This document shows positions 34,222 through 45,599 of a stretch of 64,000 bases of DNA, piece after piece. Each line of letters starts with the position of its first letter. The first letter of the stretch is position 1. A model generated the notes under the pieces. It was not told the origin of the DNA. It searched no databases and saw only the letters and a list, made by a program, of their open reading frames with translations. This DNA is from Anaeramoeba flamelloides (lineage: Eukaryota; Metamonada; Anaeramoebidae). The position numbers were made by a program, and so were the translations under genes. The stretch is from positions 1,984,001 to 2,048,000 of the forward strand of contig JANTQA010000040.1 of the NCBI GenBank assembly GCA_027625915.1. Reading direction: 5' to 3'.

Positions 34222-36640
34222 TAATGAAAGAATGTATTTAATTTTTTGAAAATTAATTAAAGAAATTTAAATATTTAAAAAAAAAATATGGTTTATTTTT
34301 GTTTTTGAATTTAATTTATTATTATTAATTAAATTTTTTAATAATTCTTTATTTGCTTTGCTAATTTCAATGTTATCAACAAAAAAATGAAAACAAGCAA
34401 AAAACAAAAAATAAAAAATAAAAATAAAACATCTAATAACTAATTAGTCTAATGACAATAAGAAAAAAAAAAAACATCATAACATTAAATGGGTTATTCA
34501 AAAAATGAATTTATATAAAACGGCTATTTTGATCAAAAAAGAATTATTATTGTTTTATTTTACTCTGTATAAATTTATTCGTAAATAATTTTCAAAAAAA
34601 AAAACAATGGTGATTCAAAAAAAATCCAATTAAAAAAAAAAGATTTTTAATATACTACTTTTTCAAAAAAAAAAATTATTATCTAATAAAATAATTTCCT
34701 AATTTGGGTGTATATTTATCATTACTAGATTTTAAACTTAACCAAAAATAAAGTAATTTTTAATTAATCATTTTTTTTGAATTAATGTGTTTGATTTATT
34801 TTTTTTTATTTCACCTTTTACTCTTATAATTAAATAAATATTTACTGATTCGTTTTTTTTATAAGTGACTTATGTATTAAATCAATTTTTAAATGTAAAG
34901 TCTTTAATTTTTTTTTTATTGTTCCAAAAATTTTTTTAAGATCGTATTTTGTACATTATTCTTAAATCTAAAATTTTTTATTCTAATACTGATTAAAAAA
35001 ATTTGGATGACTAGCTGTGAACTTTCTAAGGTTTAAATATTTTCTTTATTATATTTTTCAAAAGTACAATTAACTTATTTAATATTTTCTGAAAATGTTA
35101 TATCAATAAATATTTCAAACCAGTCTGAATTTTGAAATAACAGTTTTTTTTGTTATAATTTTTTCTTTTATAATTAACTTGACCATATTTTCTTCAATTT
35201 CAAATATCCAAAACAATAACAAATTAGGATAAGTGATAATTTTAAAAAAGATAATATAGGAAAAACTTAATCTGAAAAAAAAAAAAAAATAAAAAATAAA
35301 AATAATGAATATTCTTAGAAATTTATACCAAACCAAGACCTTTGTGTATTTTCTGTTTATTAAAATCTTTTTCGGTAAAAGCAATTATTTTTTTTTATTC
35401 TTTGGGAACTTTTATTTCTCTTTTAATAAATATCGAAATTTCCTTTTTAAATAACAGTTGTAAATTTATATATCTTCCAAATTAATTATATTTAAAATTA
35501 TATTTAAAATTGATAATTCCTTGTTGATATATAGATAAAAAAAGAGAAATGGGAATTGATTGTAATATATTCTAGAGTTAAAAACAAAATATTTAGATTT
35601 ATTGTTAATTTTTAGATAAAAAAACAAATCATAACTATTTTTTAACATTATCATTTTTAATATACAAAAAACGGTGACGCTTGAAACGTTAGAAACTTTT
35701 GAGAACTCTATTACAATTCACATTATTTATTTTCCAAGATCAATTTTTTTTATTATTGGAATTTGAAGAATGAAAAAGTTTTAATTAAGAAAATAAATAC
35801 AAAAAGTAAACTGGTATCCATCTAAACTAAAATTCAAAATTTTGGATATGTTTAAAACAGTTAAACCAACCACAATAATACAATTTCATTAAAATTAGAA
35901 ATAATATTGATTTTTATAAAATATAAAAATTATTTTTTCATTTTTTAGTTTTTTTTATTCATTTTATTTTTTAGAATTAGTTTACTTTTTTCGTTAGATC
36001 AAAAATTTTTTTTAAACCATCGATTTAGGAAAAGTTGAGTTATTCAAAACAGAAGGACTCAAATGAAATTATATGATAGTATCTATTACCTTTGATCAAT
36101 CGAAAATCCTTATACTGTTTCATCAAAAAATATCAAGATTTTTTTTAGTTTTATTCATCCCCAATATATTTAACACAATCTTGATTTATTAGTTTTGATA
36201 ATTATTTATTTTTTTTTTTCAAGTATTGTAATTTATAAACAAATGTTAAAATTTCAAATAGTAAATTTATCTAATTTGAGTATTTTTTGTTTTTACATCC
36301 AGTAAATAAGATTTTTTTTGTTCAAAAATTGAATTTTGGTGTTTTAAAAATTTTGAATTGGAGTTAATATATTTATATATTATTAATATATTAAAATACT
36401 AATATTATCATAAAATATGAAAAAATAAAAAAAATTTATAGGTTACTTGATTTTTTTCATGTTTTTTATTTCTTCAGTTAATTTATTCATTTTAAAAGCA
36501 AGGTAAAAACCCAGAAAAGTCAACCATTCTTTTACTGAATTTTAATTTTCCGTTCGAAAAATTTTTGAATTTTTTTTTATTTATTTAAAGTAAGGGTATC
36601 CCAATAAAAGCAATGATTAAATTCATATTACTCATTTTTA
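34222..36640. other. No gene seen; AT-rich spacer
   Basis: I see only AT-rich spacer. Frames of up to 89 codons (35115-35384, minus) are Phe/Ile-rich and look like chance. Confidence 0.5.
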
Positions 36641-36836
36641 CAGTCAGTTCCACTTTTAAGACACAAACTTATAATGAAATTTTAGGAGCAAAAAAATGTC
36701 AAATTAAGGCACAAAATTTTCAATTTTTTTTTTTAAATTTATTTTCATAGAATCTTACAATTTTGTTCCTTAATTTGGAATAATTTTTATACCTTAATAT
36801 TTTTTGAGATTTTGTCTCTTAAAAGTGGAGTTGATG
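36641..36836. mobile_element. Tc1/mariner-type MITE, family M, copy 4 (decayed)
   Basis: It starts cagtcagttccactttta directly after TA and ends in a worn complement (aaaagtggagttgatg, then TA). The internal aaggcaca blocks are partly lost. It is an old copy of the family seen at 13.5 and 14.6 kb. Confidence 0.77.
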
Positions 36837-38161
36837 TAATTTTATTTTTATGATTTCGTCCCTTTTATCTAAATTAAGTATAAAAATATAAAATAAAAAT
36901 CGGAGTGACCAAAATAATAGAATGAACAGAAAAAAAAAATCTATTGGTGAATTGGTTGGAATTTCTTTTAAACAATTATTGTTTGATCAAATGATTAGAT
37001 AACATATACTCTTCTTTTTTATTTTTATTAAATTTAGATTAATCAAACTCTAACTTCATATCAATTCATTCGAAAAAATTTTTCTGACCGAACTGAACAA
37101 ATACATAGAATCTTATTCCTATAAAAAAAAAATGAAAACACAATAAAAAAAAAAATAAAATCATAATTATTTTAAAATTGAATCAGAATGGTCATATTAT
37201 CATTCTTTAATTTATTTTAACATATGCAAAATTTTGGAATGTCGTTTGTGAATTCATAATTCTTGAAATTGAAGTATTCCAAAACATTTCTTTTTTACAA
37301 TTTAAATTTATTTTTTGATTGATATATATTACTGTACAAAAAAAAATATTATCATAACTTGTTTTAATTGTGTTAAATTTAAAATTTACAATTTGTGATT
37401 GTAATTCAATTATGAAATTAATATTTCTTTTCTTGATCAATTAATTATTAATCACCAACTTTTATACTTATTCACTGTATTTTATGTTTTTGAACATTTG
37501 TCTGGGATTTTACTTTTTTTTGTTTATAATGAAAACAATTCTCAAGTATTTTTTAAATTTTTTATAGGGTTAAAATATTTTATATAAAATCAAAATATAA
37601 AAAATATTAATCATAACAAAGATACATAAAAGATTTCCTTTTGATAATATTTATAGTTTTCCAGCGAATAATTAAATTATCCCTTTTTCATATTACTAGA
37701 AAAAATATTATTTTTTTTTATCAATCAAAGAATTTATGAAAATAACTTTGAAATATTTTAACTTTATAATGATTTAATATATCTTAACAAAATGTTTATC
37801 GTTATATTTAAATTCAAAAAAAAAATATATATTTTACAAATAAATTCAAAATTTTAACAAAATTTAGATTGGTTTGTTTGAAAAATGAATAGGTAAAAAT
37901 TACAAAATTGGTTATAATAAAAAAAACTCAAAAAATTTAAATTATTAATTTATTTATATATTTCGATTGTTTTTGAAATTAAAAATATTAAACAAAAATT
38001 TGATTTTTATATCTTTTTGAAAAAACAAAATAAAATATTATTATATATTTACAAATTAAAACACATTCTTTCACAGTCACATAATATATATATATATATA
38101 TATATACCCAACCAAAAATGAAAAAAGAAAAAGAAATTAATTTAAATATTTTTAAATGTTT
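36837..38161. other. No gene seen; 3' flank of the helicase gene
   Basis: The stretch is AT-rich with an (AT)n run at about 38085-38105. No exon is recognisable. Confidence 0.5.
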
Positions 38162-41100
38162 CTAGTTTTTCTTTTCTTCTTTGATATGCTTTTTCGATTT
38201 TTCTTTTCTTTTCCTTTTCCTTTTTCTATTCTTTTTTTCAAAAGTTGTTGGAATACTTTGTGATGAATTTAATAAATTATCATTAATATCAGAAATATTT
38301 GAAATAAATGATCGAAGAATTAAAGTTGGGATTGAATGACCAAAATTATAAACAGAAGATAAAGATTTTTGATTGTTTATATGCTTTGTGATTGACATTT
38401 CTGGTATTTTTTCTGATTTAGGTAATTTAAAATTCAAATCAAAAAAAATTTGATTTGTTTTTGATAAATATTTACTTTTGTGCTCATTAGCTTGAGTTTG
38501 TTTGTTTTTTTCATTTTGGGTTTGAGCAAAAAGGTGATCAATAAGATCATCATCATCATTGTCATTCAATAAAGTTTTTTGATTATTAAGGATGGTATTA
38601 TTATTATTCTTGGGATCATAGTGACGAAATGGTGATTTAATTGGTTGTTTGTCATCGATCCAAGATGTATTGCCAATAATAAAATTTTTTTTAATGCATG
38701 TTGTTTGCAGATTTTCTGGAACGATTCTTTTATTTTTTGAATAAAATATAAAATTGTGAGACTGGATTAAACAAGTATTAATTTTGTTCTTTTGGTTCAT
38801 GGTCTTTTCAAAGATCAACTCTTCTTTTCCTTTTGACATGAGAACAATAATTTTCCCTTCTCTTTTCCTCCCGGTTCTACCAAATCTTTGGAATGTGCGT
38901 TTCGGGTCGATGTATACATCATAGCAAATGATCAAATCAACTTCTCCAATATCGAATCCTTCCTCTCCAATACATGTCGAAACCAAAGTATTGTATATAC
39001 CCTTTTTGAATCTTTGAAGAATTATCTTTTGTTCCCTTTGCGTAAAGCCCTTACAATTTGCAGTTTGTACATGCCCAACAAATGGCATGACTTTTAAAAA
39101 AGAAATGCCTGATAAAGCTTCAATTATATCGACTACACTCGATCGATAACTTGAAAAAATAATTACTCTGGTGTCATTTTGAAACTTTTGGAAGTGATCA
39201 TTTAATAGCGCCTTTAGTTTTTCAATTTTTGGATGGCTGTTTTCTTTTTCAATTAAGCCAGGCAAGATTTCAGTTAATTTCTTCATTAGTACTGGATTTA
39301 ATTTCCTTTTTGCTTTTTTTCTTTTTCGCTTTGTCTTTTTTTCCTTGTTTTCCTTTTCTTTCTTACAAGTTATACGGGTTGCTTTTCCTTCCACTTTTCC
39401 CTTCCACCTCCCCTTCCCCCTTCCCTTTTTATTGGTTCTTCTTTTATTATTACGAACCGGATGGTTTTTTTCATCTCCATTATCCGCCTTTGTTAATATA
39501 TATTGATAAAATGGCTTTAGTCCATAACCAGTTAACAATTGGCGGCCATGGAATAAACTTAAAGTTTTACCAAAGGTTCCCAAATACATCCCGATTTGAT
39601 AATTCTTTAAGGGCAATCCCATTAAATTTTTTTTTGTTATTCTCATTTTCGTGAGTGCCTTGACCAATGATCCTTTATTCGTAAGAGCAATGCTATCTGT
39701 AAAATAAACACCAGATCTGAATAGTAATGATAAGTTATCAGATATAAACGGATCTAAAATTTCTAAAGACTTTTTAATGCCATTGTTGGTCTCGATTTCA
39801 ATTTTTTGAACTTCAAGTTCCTTTTGGTGGATATGTTGATAGAGATCTTTATTCTTATCAAGCCGAACTTCAATTTTGGAAATTAAACAATTGGAAATAA
39901 CATTCTGAATTTGTCCAGTTGTTGTTCCAGGTGTTGCAGTAAGTCCCAGAACACGAAACTTATTAGTTTGCTTCAAAATTTTTTTGATCAAAACAACATA
40001 ATCATAATTGCCCAACGAATGGTGAATTTCATCAAAGATTACACAAACTATTTTATCAGTCGGACAATAGCAATTGTTAATATCATTCACTATTGTCTGG
40101 GGAGTTGCAAAAAAGACCCTTTTGCTTTCCCATAAGGCCTGTCTTGTTTTGATCGGTATTTCTCCTGTCAAAAGGCAATAATCATTTGATACAAACGGAA
40201 CTATATTGATAACTGCTTCAATTTGCTGTGAAACCAGAGGTTTGAATGGCGCCAAAAACAAGATTTTCCCCGTTGGAAACCATCGGTAATAATTATACAT
40301 TACAACAGCAGAGATTAGTGTTTTCCCAAGCCCTGTTGGTAAAACAACTAATGTATTATTAAATAATGCAGTTTGAGTAATTTCAAATTGATATTTACGA
40401 ATAGGATAATTTGTTGGGTACTCCCATGTTTTCGCAGCTTCCTCTGAAATTTTTGGAAATCTGGATTCTTCATAATTAATCTTTTCATGGGGAAAAATTT
40501 GCTCTTCATAATATTGCTTTTTTAATTGGATCCTTTCTTCTTGTTCATTTTCTGTTTCTTTTTCATCACAAAGATCTTCAAAAATTGATGTAACTTCATT
40601 AGCTTTTAGTAAATTCTGTTGAAATTTTGGGGTTTGAATTTTAGTTTGTTGCTTATGAACCTTTTTCTGACAATGATCTTGTCCTTGAACCTGGCTTTGT
40701 GTTTGGTTCCATTTAGGTATCAATATGTTTTGTTTTTGTTTTTGGGTTTGGGTTTGGTTTTGTATTTGAATTTGAATTGGGGTTTGTGTTGTTTCTCGAT
40801 TCAATTGGTTGGGTTGAGGTATTGTTTGGTTTTGTTCTGGTTTTTTAGTGATTGGTAAATCGAATTGGCTTTGTTGTTTGGATAATGTTTGTTGGAATTG
40901 AAATGATTTTGTTTGTTTAGTATTATGGTTTAAATGATGTACAGTTGGTTGTAAAATTAAAGAAGTTGGTTGGGTTTTGGTATTTGGGGTTTCCTGTCTT
41001 TTATTCTGTAATGACACGATTTTGTTTTGGGTTTGATTTTGTGTTTCAATTTGAATAGGGTTTGATGTTGTTGCAAGATTCAATTGATTTGGTTGGGGTA

Positions 41101-42679
41101 CTGTTTGGTTTTGATCAGGTTTTTGGGTTTTTGGTAAATTTGATTGGTTTAATTGTTTGGATAGTGTTTGAAATGATTTTGTTTGTTGGTTGGGTTGTTG
41201 AGTATTATGATTATTTAATTGCGCAGTTGGTTGTGTTCTTAATGTACTTCGAAATGGTTTTGGTATTTGGTGTAGTTTTTTATTCTGAAACAGTATGGGT
41301 TTGTTTGGCTTTTGATTTTGTTTTTGAGTTGAAAAATTTAATTGTTTAGGCAATATTTGTTGTGTTTGAAATGACTTTGTTGGTTTGTTTAGTTGTTGAA
41401 TATTTTGGGAATTAGTTTCTTGGAGTTGAAATGATTTTGTTTGTTGGTTGGGTTGTTGAATATTTTGGTTGAAGGGTTGTACAGTTGTATGTGTTCTTAA
41501 TGGGAGTGTTTGTTGGAATTGAAATGATTTTGTTTGTTGGTGGTATTCATGTTGTTGTGTATTTTGGTTTTTTAATTGTGGGTTGTTTGGGGAATTAGTT
41601 TCTTGTTGGGATCTTTGTTGTGGTGGTTGGTTTTGTTTTTGTTTTTGTTTTGAATTTGAATAGGGTTTGGGTGTTGTTTCATAATTAAATTGGTTTTGTT
41701 GAGATAATGCTCGGTTTCGTTCATGTTTTTGGGTGATTTGTTTATTTGATTGGTTTAATTGTTGAGATAGTGTTTGAAATGATTTTGTTTGTTGGTTGGG
41801 TTGTTGAGTATTTTGGCTCCAGGGTTGTACAGTTGGCTGAATTCTTACATTGAAATTTTGGTTTTGGTTTTGGTTTTGGGTTTGGTTTGTGAAGCTATTT
41901 TGTTTTTCTTTTTGTTGAGTTTGTTGGTTGTTTGTTTTTTTCTTTCGGTTTTTCTTTGTTTTTCTTTTTCTTCTTGTGGGAGAGTTCAAGTTGAATTGAA
42001 ATTGTTTATTGTTTTTTTTTTTTATTTGATCATACTTGTTTGTACTTTGATCAAAATTTAACGTATTTTTTTTTTTAATTGTTAAAAAGTCGTTATGAAT
42101 TCCAGAGAACTGTTTATTGTTTATTAGACCAAAATTTAGAAAGTTGTGTGATTGACGATTTGTTGGTTTTGTGGATTTTTTTTGAGTGAGAGACGTTTTG
42201 TTTACTGGAAATTCCAAGCGACGGGCAATTTTTTTCATTTTCACAGTTTTGTTGCTGGAAAAATCAAGAATTTTACGAGTTCGTTGTCGTTTTCTTTGTG
42301 TCAAGAATCCTTGATTTAGTTGGAAATTTAATTGTTTTTTTTTAGGAGATGTTCGAGATTGGAATTTTAATAGTGTTTTTTTAGGGGTGCGCAGAAGGCT
42401 TCTACTTTTTTGTTTCTTTTTTTGAGAGGGCTTTTGAACAATCAAGTTTAATTTGGATGGGCTTCGTTTATTTTGTTTTCTTGTGACAATGTTTTCGTTT
42501 GTTAATAAATTTAAATCATCAATAAGCGGATAATTTTTTTTTGTTTTTTGAATTACTAAAGGTCGTATGGTTTCAAAACTTGGGAATATTTCATTATTGG
42601 AGACAATTTCAGTAGTTAATTTTTTTGTTTTGTTTACTGTAAATAAGCTTGGCCAATTGTAACTTTGAGAATAAGCCAT
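38162..42679 (-). CDS. FANCM: FANCM/Mph1-type DNA helicase with long Gln-rich N-terminus
   Basis: One exon encodes 1505 residues. The superfamily-2 helicase core lies at about residues 765-1290. It has YPIRKYQFEITQTALFNNTL upstream of the Walker A motif LPTGLGKT (about 780), FLAPFKPLV (motif Ia), DEIH (about 882) in place of the usual DEAH, LTATPG (motif III), RVIIFSSYRSSV, FVGH, KGFTQREQ, LVSTCIGEEGFDIGEVDLII and QRFGRTGRKREG (motif VI, about 1263). These are specific for the FANCM/Mph1/Hef group, which remodels stalled forks and recombination intermediates in the nucleus. A Lys-rich insert lies near 1110-1145 in the helical insertion region. The first 740 residues are basic, then Gln/Asn-rich with six copies of TKSFQ (about 290-600). 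I see no C-terminal ERCC4 nuclease-like domain, as in fungal Mph1. The C-terminus is Lys/Arg-rich. Confidence 0.93.
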   Translation of the reverse strand: MAYSQSYNWPSLFTVNKTKKLTTEIVSNNEIFPSFETIRPLVIQKTKKNYPLIDDLNLLTNENIVTRKQNKRSPSKLNLIVQKPSQKKKQKSRSLLRTPKKTLLKFQSRTSPKKKQLNFQLNQGFLTQRKRQRTRKILDFSSNKTVKMKKIARRLEFPVNKTSLTQKKSTKPTNRQSHNFLNFGLINNKQFSGIHNDFLTIKKKNTLNFDQSTNKYDQIKKKNNKQFQFNLNSPTRRKRKTKKNRKKKTNNQQTQQKEKQNSFTNQTQNQNQNQNFNVRIQPTVQPWSQNTQQPNQQTKSFQTLSQQLNQSNKQITQKHERNRALSQQNQFNYETTPKPYSNSKQKQKQNQPPQQRSQQETNSPNNPQLKNQNTQQHEYHQQTKSFQFQQTLPLRTHTTVQPFNQNIQQPNQQTKSFQLQETNSQNIQQLNKPTKSFQTQQILPKQLNFSTQKQNQKPNKPILFQNKKLHQIPKPFRSTLRTQPTAQLNNHNTQQPNQQTKSFQTLSKQLNQSNLPKTQKPDQNQTVPQPNQLNLATTSNPIQIETQNQTQNKIVSLQNKRQETPNTKTQPTSLILQPTVHHLNHNTKQTKSFQFQQTLSKQQSQFDLPITKKPEQNQTIPQPNQLNRETTQTPIQIQIQNQTQTQKQKQNILIPKWNQTQSQVQGQDHCQKKVHKQQTKIQTPKFQQNLLKANEVTSIFEDLCDEKETENEQEERIQLKKQYYEEQIFPHEKINYEESRFPKISEEAAKTWEYPTNYPIRKYQFEITQTALFNNTLVVLPTGLGKTLISAVVMYNYYRWFPTGKILFLAPFKPLVSQQIEAVINIVPFVSNDYCLLTGEIPIKTRQALWESKRVFFATPQTIVNDINNCYCPTDKIVCVIFDEIHHSLGNYDYVVLIKKILKQTNKFRVLGLTATPGTTTGQIQNVISNCLISKIEVRLDKNKDLYQHIHQKELEVQKIEIETNNGIKKSLEILDPFISDNLSLLFRSGVYFTDSIALTNKGSLVKALTKMRITKKNLMGLPLKNYQIGMYLGTFGKTLSLFHGRQLLTGYGLKPFYQYILTKADNGDEKNHPVRNNKRRTNKKGRGKGRWKGKVEGKATRITCKKEKENKEKKTKRKRKKAKRKLNPVLMKKLTEILPGLIEKENSHPKIEKLKALLNDHFQKFQNDTRVIIFSSYRSSVVDIIEALSGISFLKVMPFVGHVQTANCKGFTQREQKIILQRFKKGIYNTLVSTCIGEEGFDIGEVDLIICYDVYIDPKRTFQRFGRTGRKREGKIIVLMSKGKEELIFEKTMNQKNKINTCLIQSHNFIFYSKNKRIVPENLQTTCIKKNFIIGNTSWIDDKQPIKSPFRHYDPKNNNNTILNNQKTLLNDNDDDDLIDHLFAQTQNEKNKQTQANEHKSKYLSKTNQIFFDLNFKLPKSEKIPEMSITKHINNQKSLSSVYNFGHSIPTLILRSFISNISDINDNLLNSSQSIPTTFEKKNRKRKRKRKEKSKKHIKEEKKN

Positions 42680-45244
42680 TTTAACTTTTGAAAAAAAATG
42701 AAAATATTTCTTTTATATTTATTTTGTAACCGTTTATACAAATAACCAACTCTTGTTGAAATTAAGTTTAGTGTATTATTCAGTTTTGACGACTACTTTG
42801 ACTAAGATCTCAAAAAAAATTACTATTTATATAAAAAACACAACTGAAGAAAATCATTATTTATTAAAATTCTTTGAAAAGAAAAATTCAACGATCCAAT
42901 AAATCTTCAATCTTTTTTTACAAACTTGTAACGATCTTTATCAAATCGATTCAAATTGTCAGCATAAACCGGACAACATTTGTAGATATGTATTTTGTAA
43001 AAATGATTCAACAATTTGCTTTTTTCTCCTATCACCAAAATATATTTTAAAAAGTTTTCAGAAAAAAAAATTAGTGAAAAATTTGAATGTTTCCTCAGAA
43101 GAAGTTAAGTTTTTTCTTTCCTTGTTTTTGAAATATTATTCACAAATTTACTCAAAAATTTTTGATTTTATTCATATATCAATAATATGAGTCCAAGTGT
43201 GAAAATTTGCCTGCTTTTGATAATTTTGTTTGATAAAATAGATTCTATATTTTGTCAATAGTAATATAAAATTTGTTATCGATTCACAAAAAACATGTTT
43301 CAGCATTTTGAAATTATAAGAAATATCAACGGACTATTCGTAAATCAATTACAATGAACAATTTGGTGTTTACTTGCTTTTTGACTTTTTACAATAAGGA
43401 AATTTCGATGTGTTGAGATTTTAGGATGAACTATTTTCCAATACTTTTAGTTAATTACCAATTTGAAGAAAGGTTACTTCATAATTGTTATATCATTTTT
43501 TTTACATATATATATAAATATATATATAGGTAATATAAATATTATAATTCTTTAAAAATATAGAATATTTTATATTAAGGTAGGTAACCTAACTGAAGCT
43601 AAACTCTTGTTAAAAAAATAAATATCATTTTTTAGCATTACTAACTTTTGAAAAGGAATTTAATGACCAGAAACAAGTTTAACACCATTATTTATTTGTT
43701 TTACTAATAATAGTATCAAGAAAATCCTTATTTAGCTATATTTTTTGGTTCGGATATAAAATATAAATAATAAGGCTAAATTTTGTTGAACTTTGTTAAT
43801 TATTTGTTAGTAAAAAAATTTTTTGATAAAATAATCAAAATAATAAATAATTGAATTTATCTTGTTTTATCTTTCGAAAAAAATAACACTGGTATTTATT
43901 ACAAAAATGAACCCTTTTATTATTCCTAATTAAAAAAGATGGAATTGTTTTTTTATTATTGAAATTTTAAACTTTCTATTTTTTTTTGTAAATAAATAAG
44001 TTATTAAACGAAGGTAATAATAAATTAATAATGTATCAAAAAAAAAAAAAAAAGAGGATATAAGTAATAACTATTAATATATTATAATATAAGAAAATTA
44101 TTATTATTTCTAATTACAAAGCAACAATATAATTAATAAATTCTAAATAAAAAAAAACAAAAACATAAAGGAGTATTTAGTTCATTATGTATTAAAACAA
44201 AAGAAACTTTTAATTTACTCATGAAACGGCAAATTTCAACTATCTTTGAGAAAAAAAATTAAATTAAATTTATTTTGTTTCCTGTGGGTATTCTTATTTG
44301 CGCTTTGAATAGTAAGATACAAACCTCGTCACTACAAAATTCTCTCTGTAACAGATAAAGTTTTTTTTTTTAAACCAATTAAATCCAAATAATCGATTCA
44401 TTTTTAAAAATTCAATATTTATAAGAGTTTTTTTTTTTTTTTTTGAATAATAAATTAAATTCGAACTATTCCTAACACCACTGTTTACATACTCTTTGAT
44501 TTAGAATACACAGATTTATCAACTTCAAAATTTTGTTTTTTGTTTACAAAGCTTTTTAACACTAAATATTCAGCAATGAATCAAAAATGAAATAATCTTT
44601 ACTTTTTTTTCAAAGGTGAAGAGTGAAAAGTTTGATCATTTATCAAATTAAATACCCACATTTTATTTGTTATTTTTTTTTCTATTCAACAAATATTCAT
44701 ATAATTTGTTAGCTTTGAAGACTGAAGTTATCTTTTTTTTTTTTTTTTTTTTTTTTGAATTATCATCATTGAAGCAGCATTTATTGATATATGGTGTAAT
44801 TAAACCCTTTTGAATTTAATTGTCCAAAACCATTGATTCTTCCTATTTAATTCTAATTTCTTTGTTTTTCTTCTCATTAACAATTTGAAGAACCAAACAA
44901 GTACATATAACTAATTAATATAACTTGAGGTTAGTTAATTTATTTTTCTCCTCCAATTAAAAAAAAAATAAAAAATTAAAAGATGAAATAATATGATCGT
45001 TTTTTTAAAAAATTCATTACCAAACTTTTTCAAAAGTGTTGCTTAAAATTTTTGGTTCTAACCCCCTTTTCAACAGTATGAGTAACACTTACAAATCATT
45101 TGATTCCTCACTTTTTTAAAACAGATGTAAAAATCCTTCACCTTAATTTTTCTTTTTAAAATCATTCAAAAATCTTTTTTAAGGTACAAAGACTAAAAAA
45201 AAAATCAAAAAATATGAAGATCTATTCAAAATCAGAGTGATTGG
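42680..45244. other. No firm gene; 5' flank of the helicase gene
   Basis: On the minus strand a few short open stretches look protein-like (near 42888-43010 and 43200-43320), but phases do not join and I recognise no family. The rest is AT-rich with long T runs (44421-44443 and 44731-44756). Confidence 0.4.
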
Positions 45245-45489
45245 TTTAATTTCTTTGACTGTAAATTTTATAATAAAAAGATCAAAAATTTTCATTTAGT
45301 TTTCCAAAAAAATCACACACCCTTAAGAATTAAAACAAATCACCATAGATCCCCAATTCTAAAAAGAGAATTAATAATTTAAACTTCTTTTAAGATTATT
45401 GAAAATTTGAAAAGCTACTTGATTTATAAATCTTTTTTTGGAAAACTGAATGTAAATTTTGGTCAATTAATTTCTTTTACAAGATTTTT
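45245..45489. mobile_element. Foldback MITE, family F2, copy 1
   Basis: The arms of about 60 bases are inverted copies: gtaaattttataataaaaag then atttagttttccaaaa on the left, and tttttggaaaactgaatgta on the right (45430-45450). The middle carries ccccaatt and an aattaataatttaa block shared with the copies at 59.0 and 59.7 kb. Confidence 0.68.
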
Positions 45490-45599
45490 GGTTCTTTCAC
45501 ATAGTTTTTCAGTTTATTGCTTTTATTTTTTTTTTAGATTTTTTTCTGTTCTTGTTTTTTTCCTCAAAATCAAAAAAAAATCATAAGGATCTAAAAAAT

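Noticed and set aside
40619-42061. Several plus-strand frames rich in Leu, Val and Phe
   Set aside because: They are antisense to the Gln/Asn-rich part of the helicase gene; caa/aac codons read backwards give ttg/gtt, hence the membrane-like look.
42888-43460. Gene upstream of the helicase on the minus strand
   Set aside because: A few protein-like pieces (for example one ending DKDRYKFVKKD) are visible, but they have inconsistent phases and no recognisable family.
44731-44756. Retroposon tail at the long T run
   Set aside because: Long A or T runs are frequent in this DNA and no element body or target duplication lies next to it.
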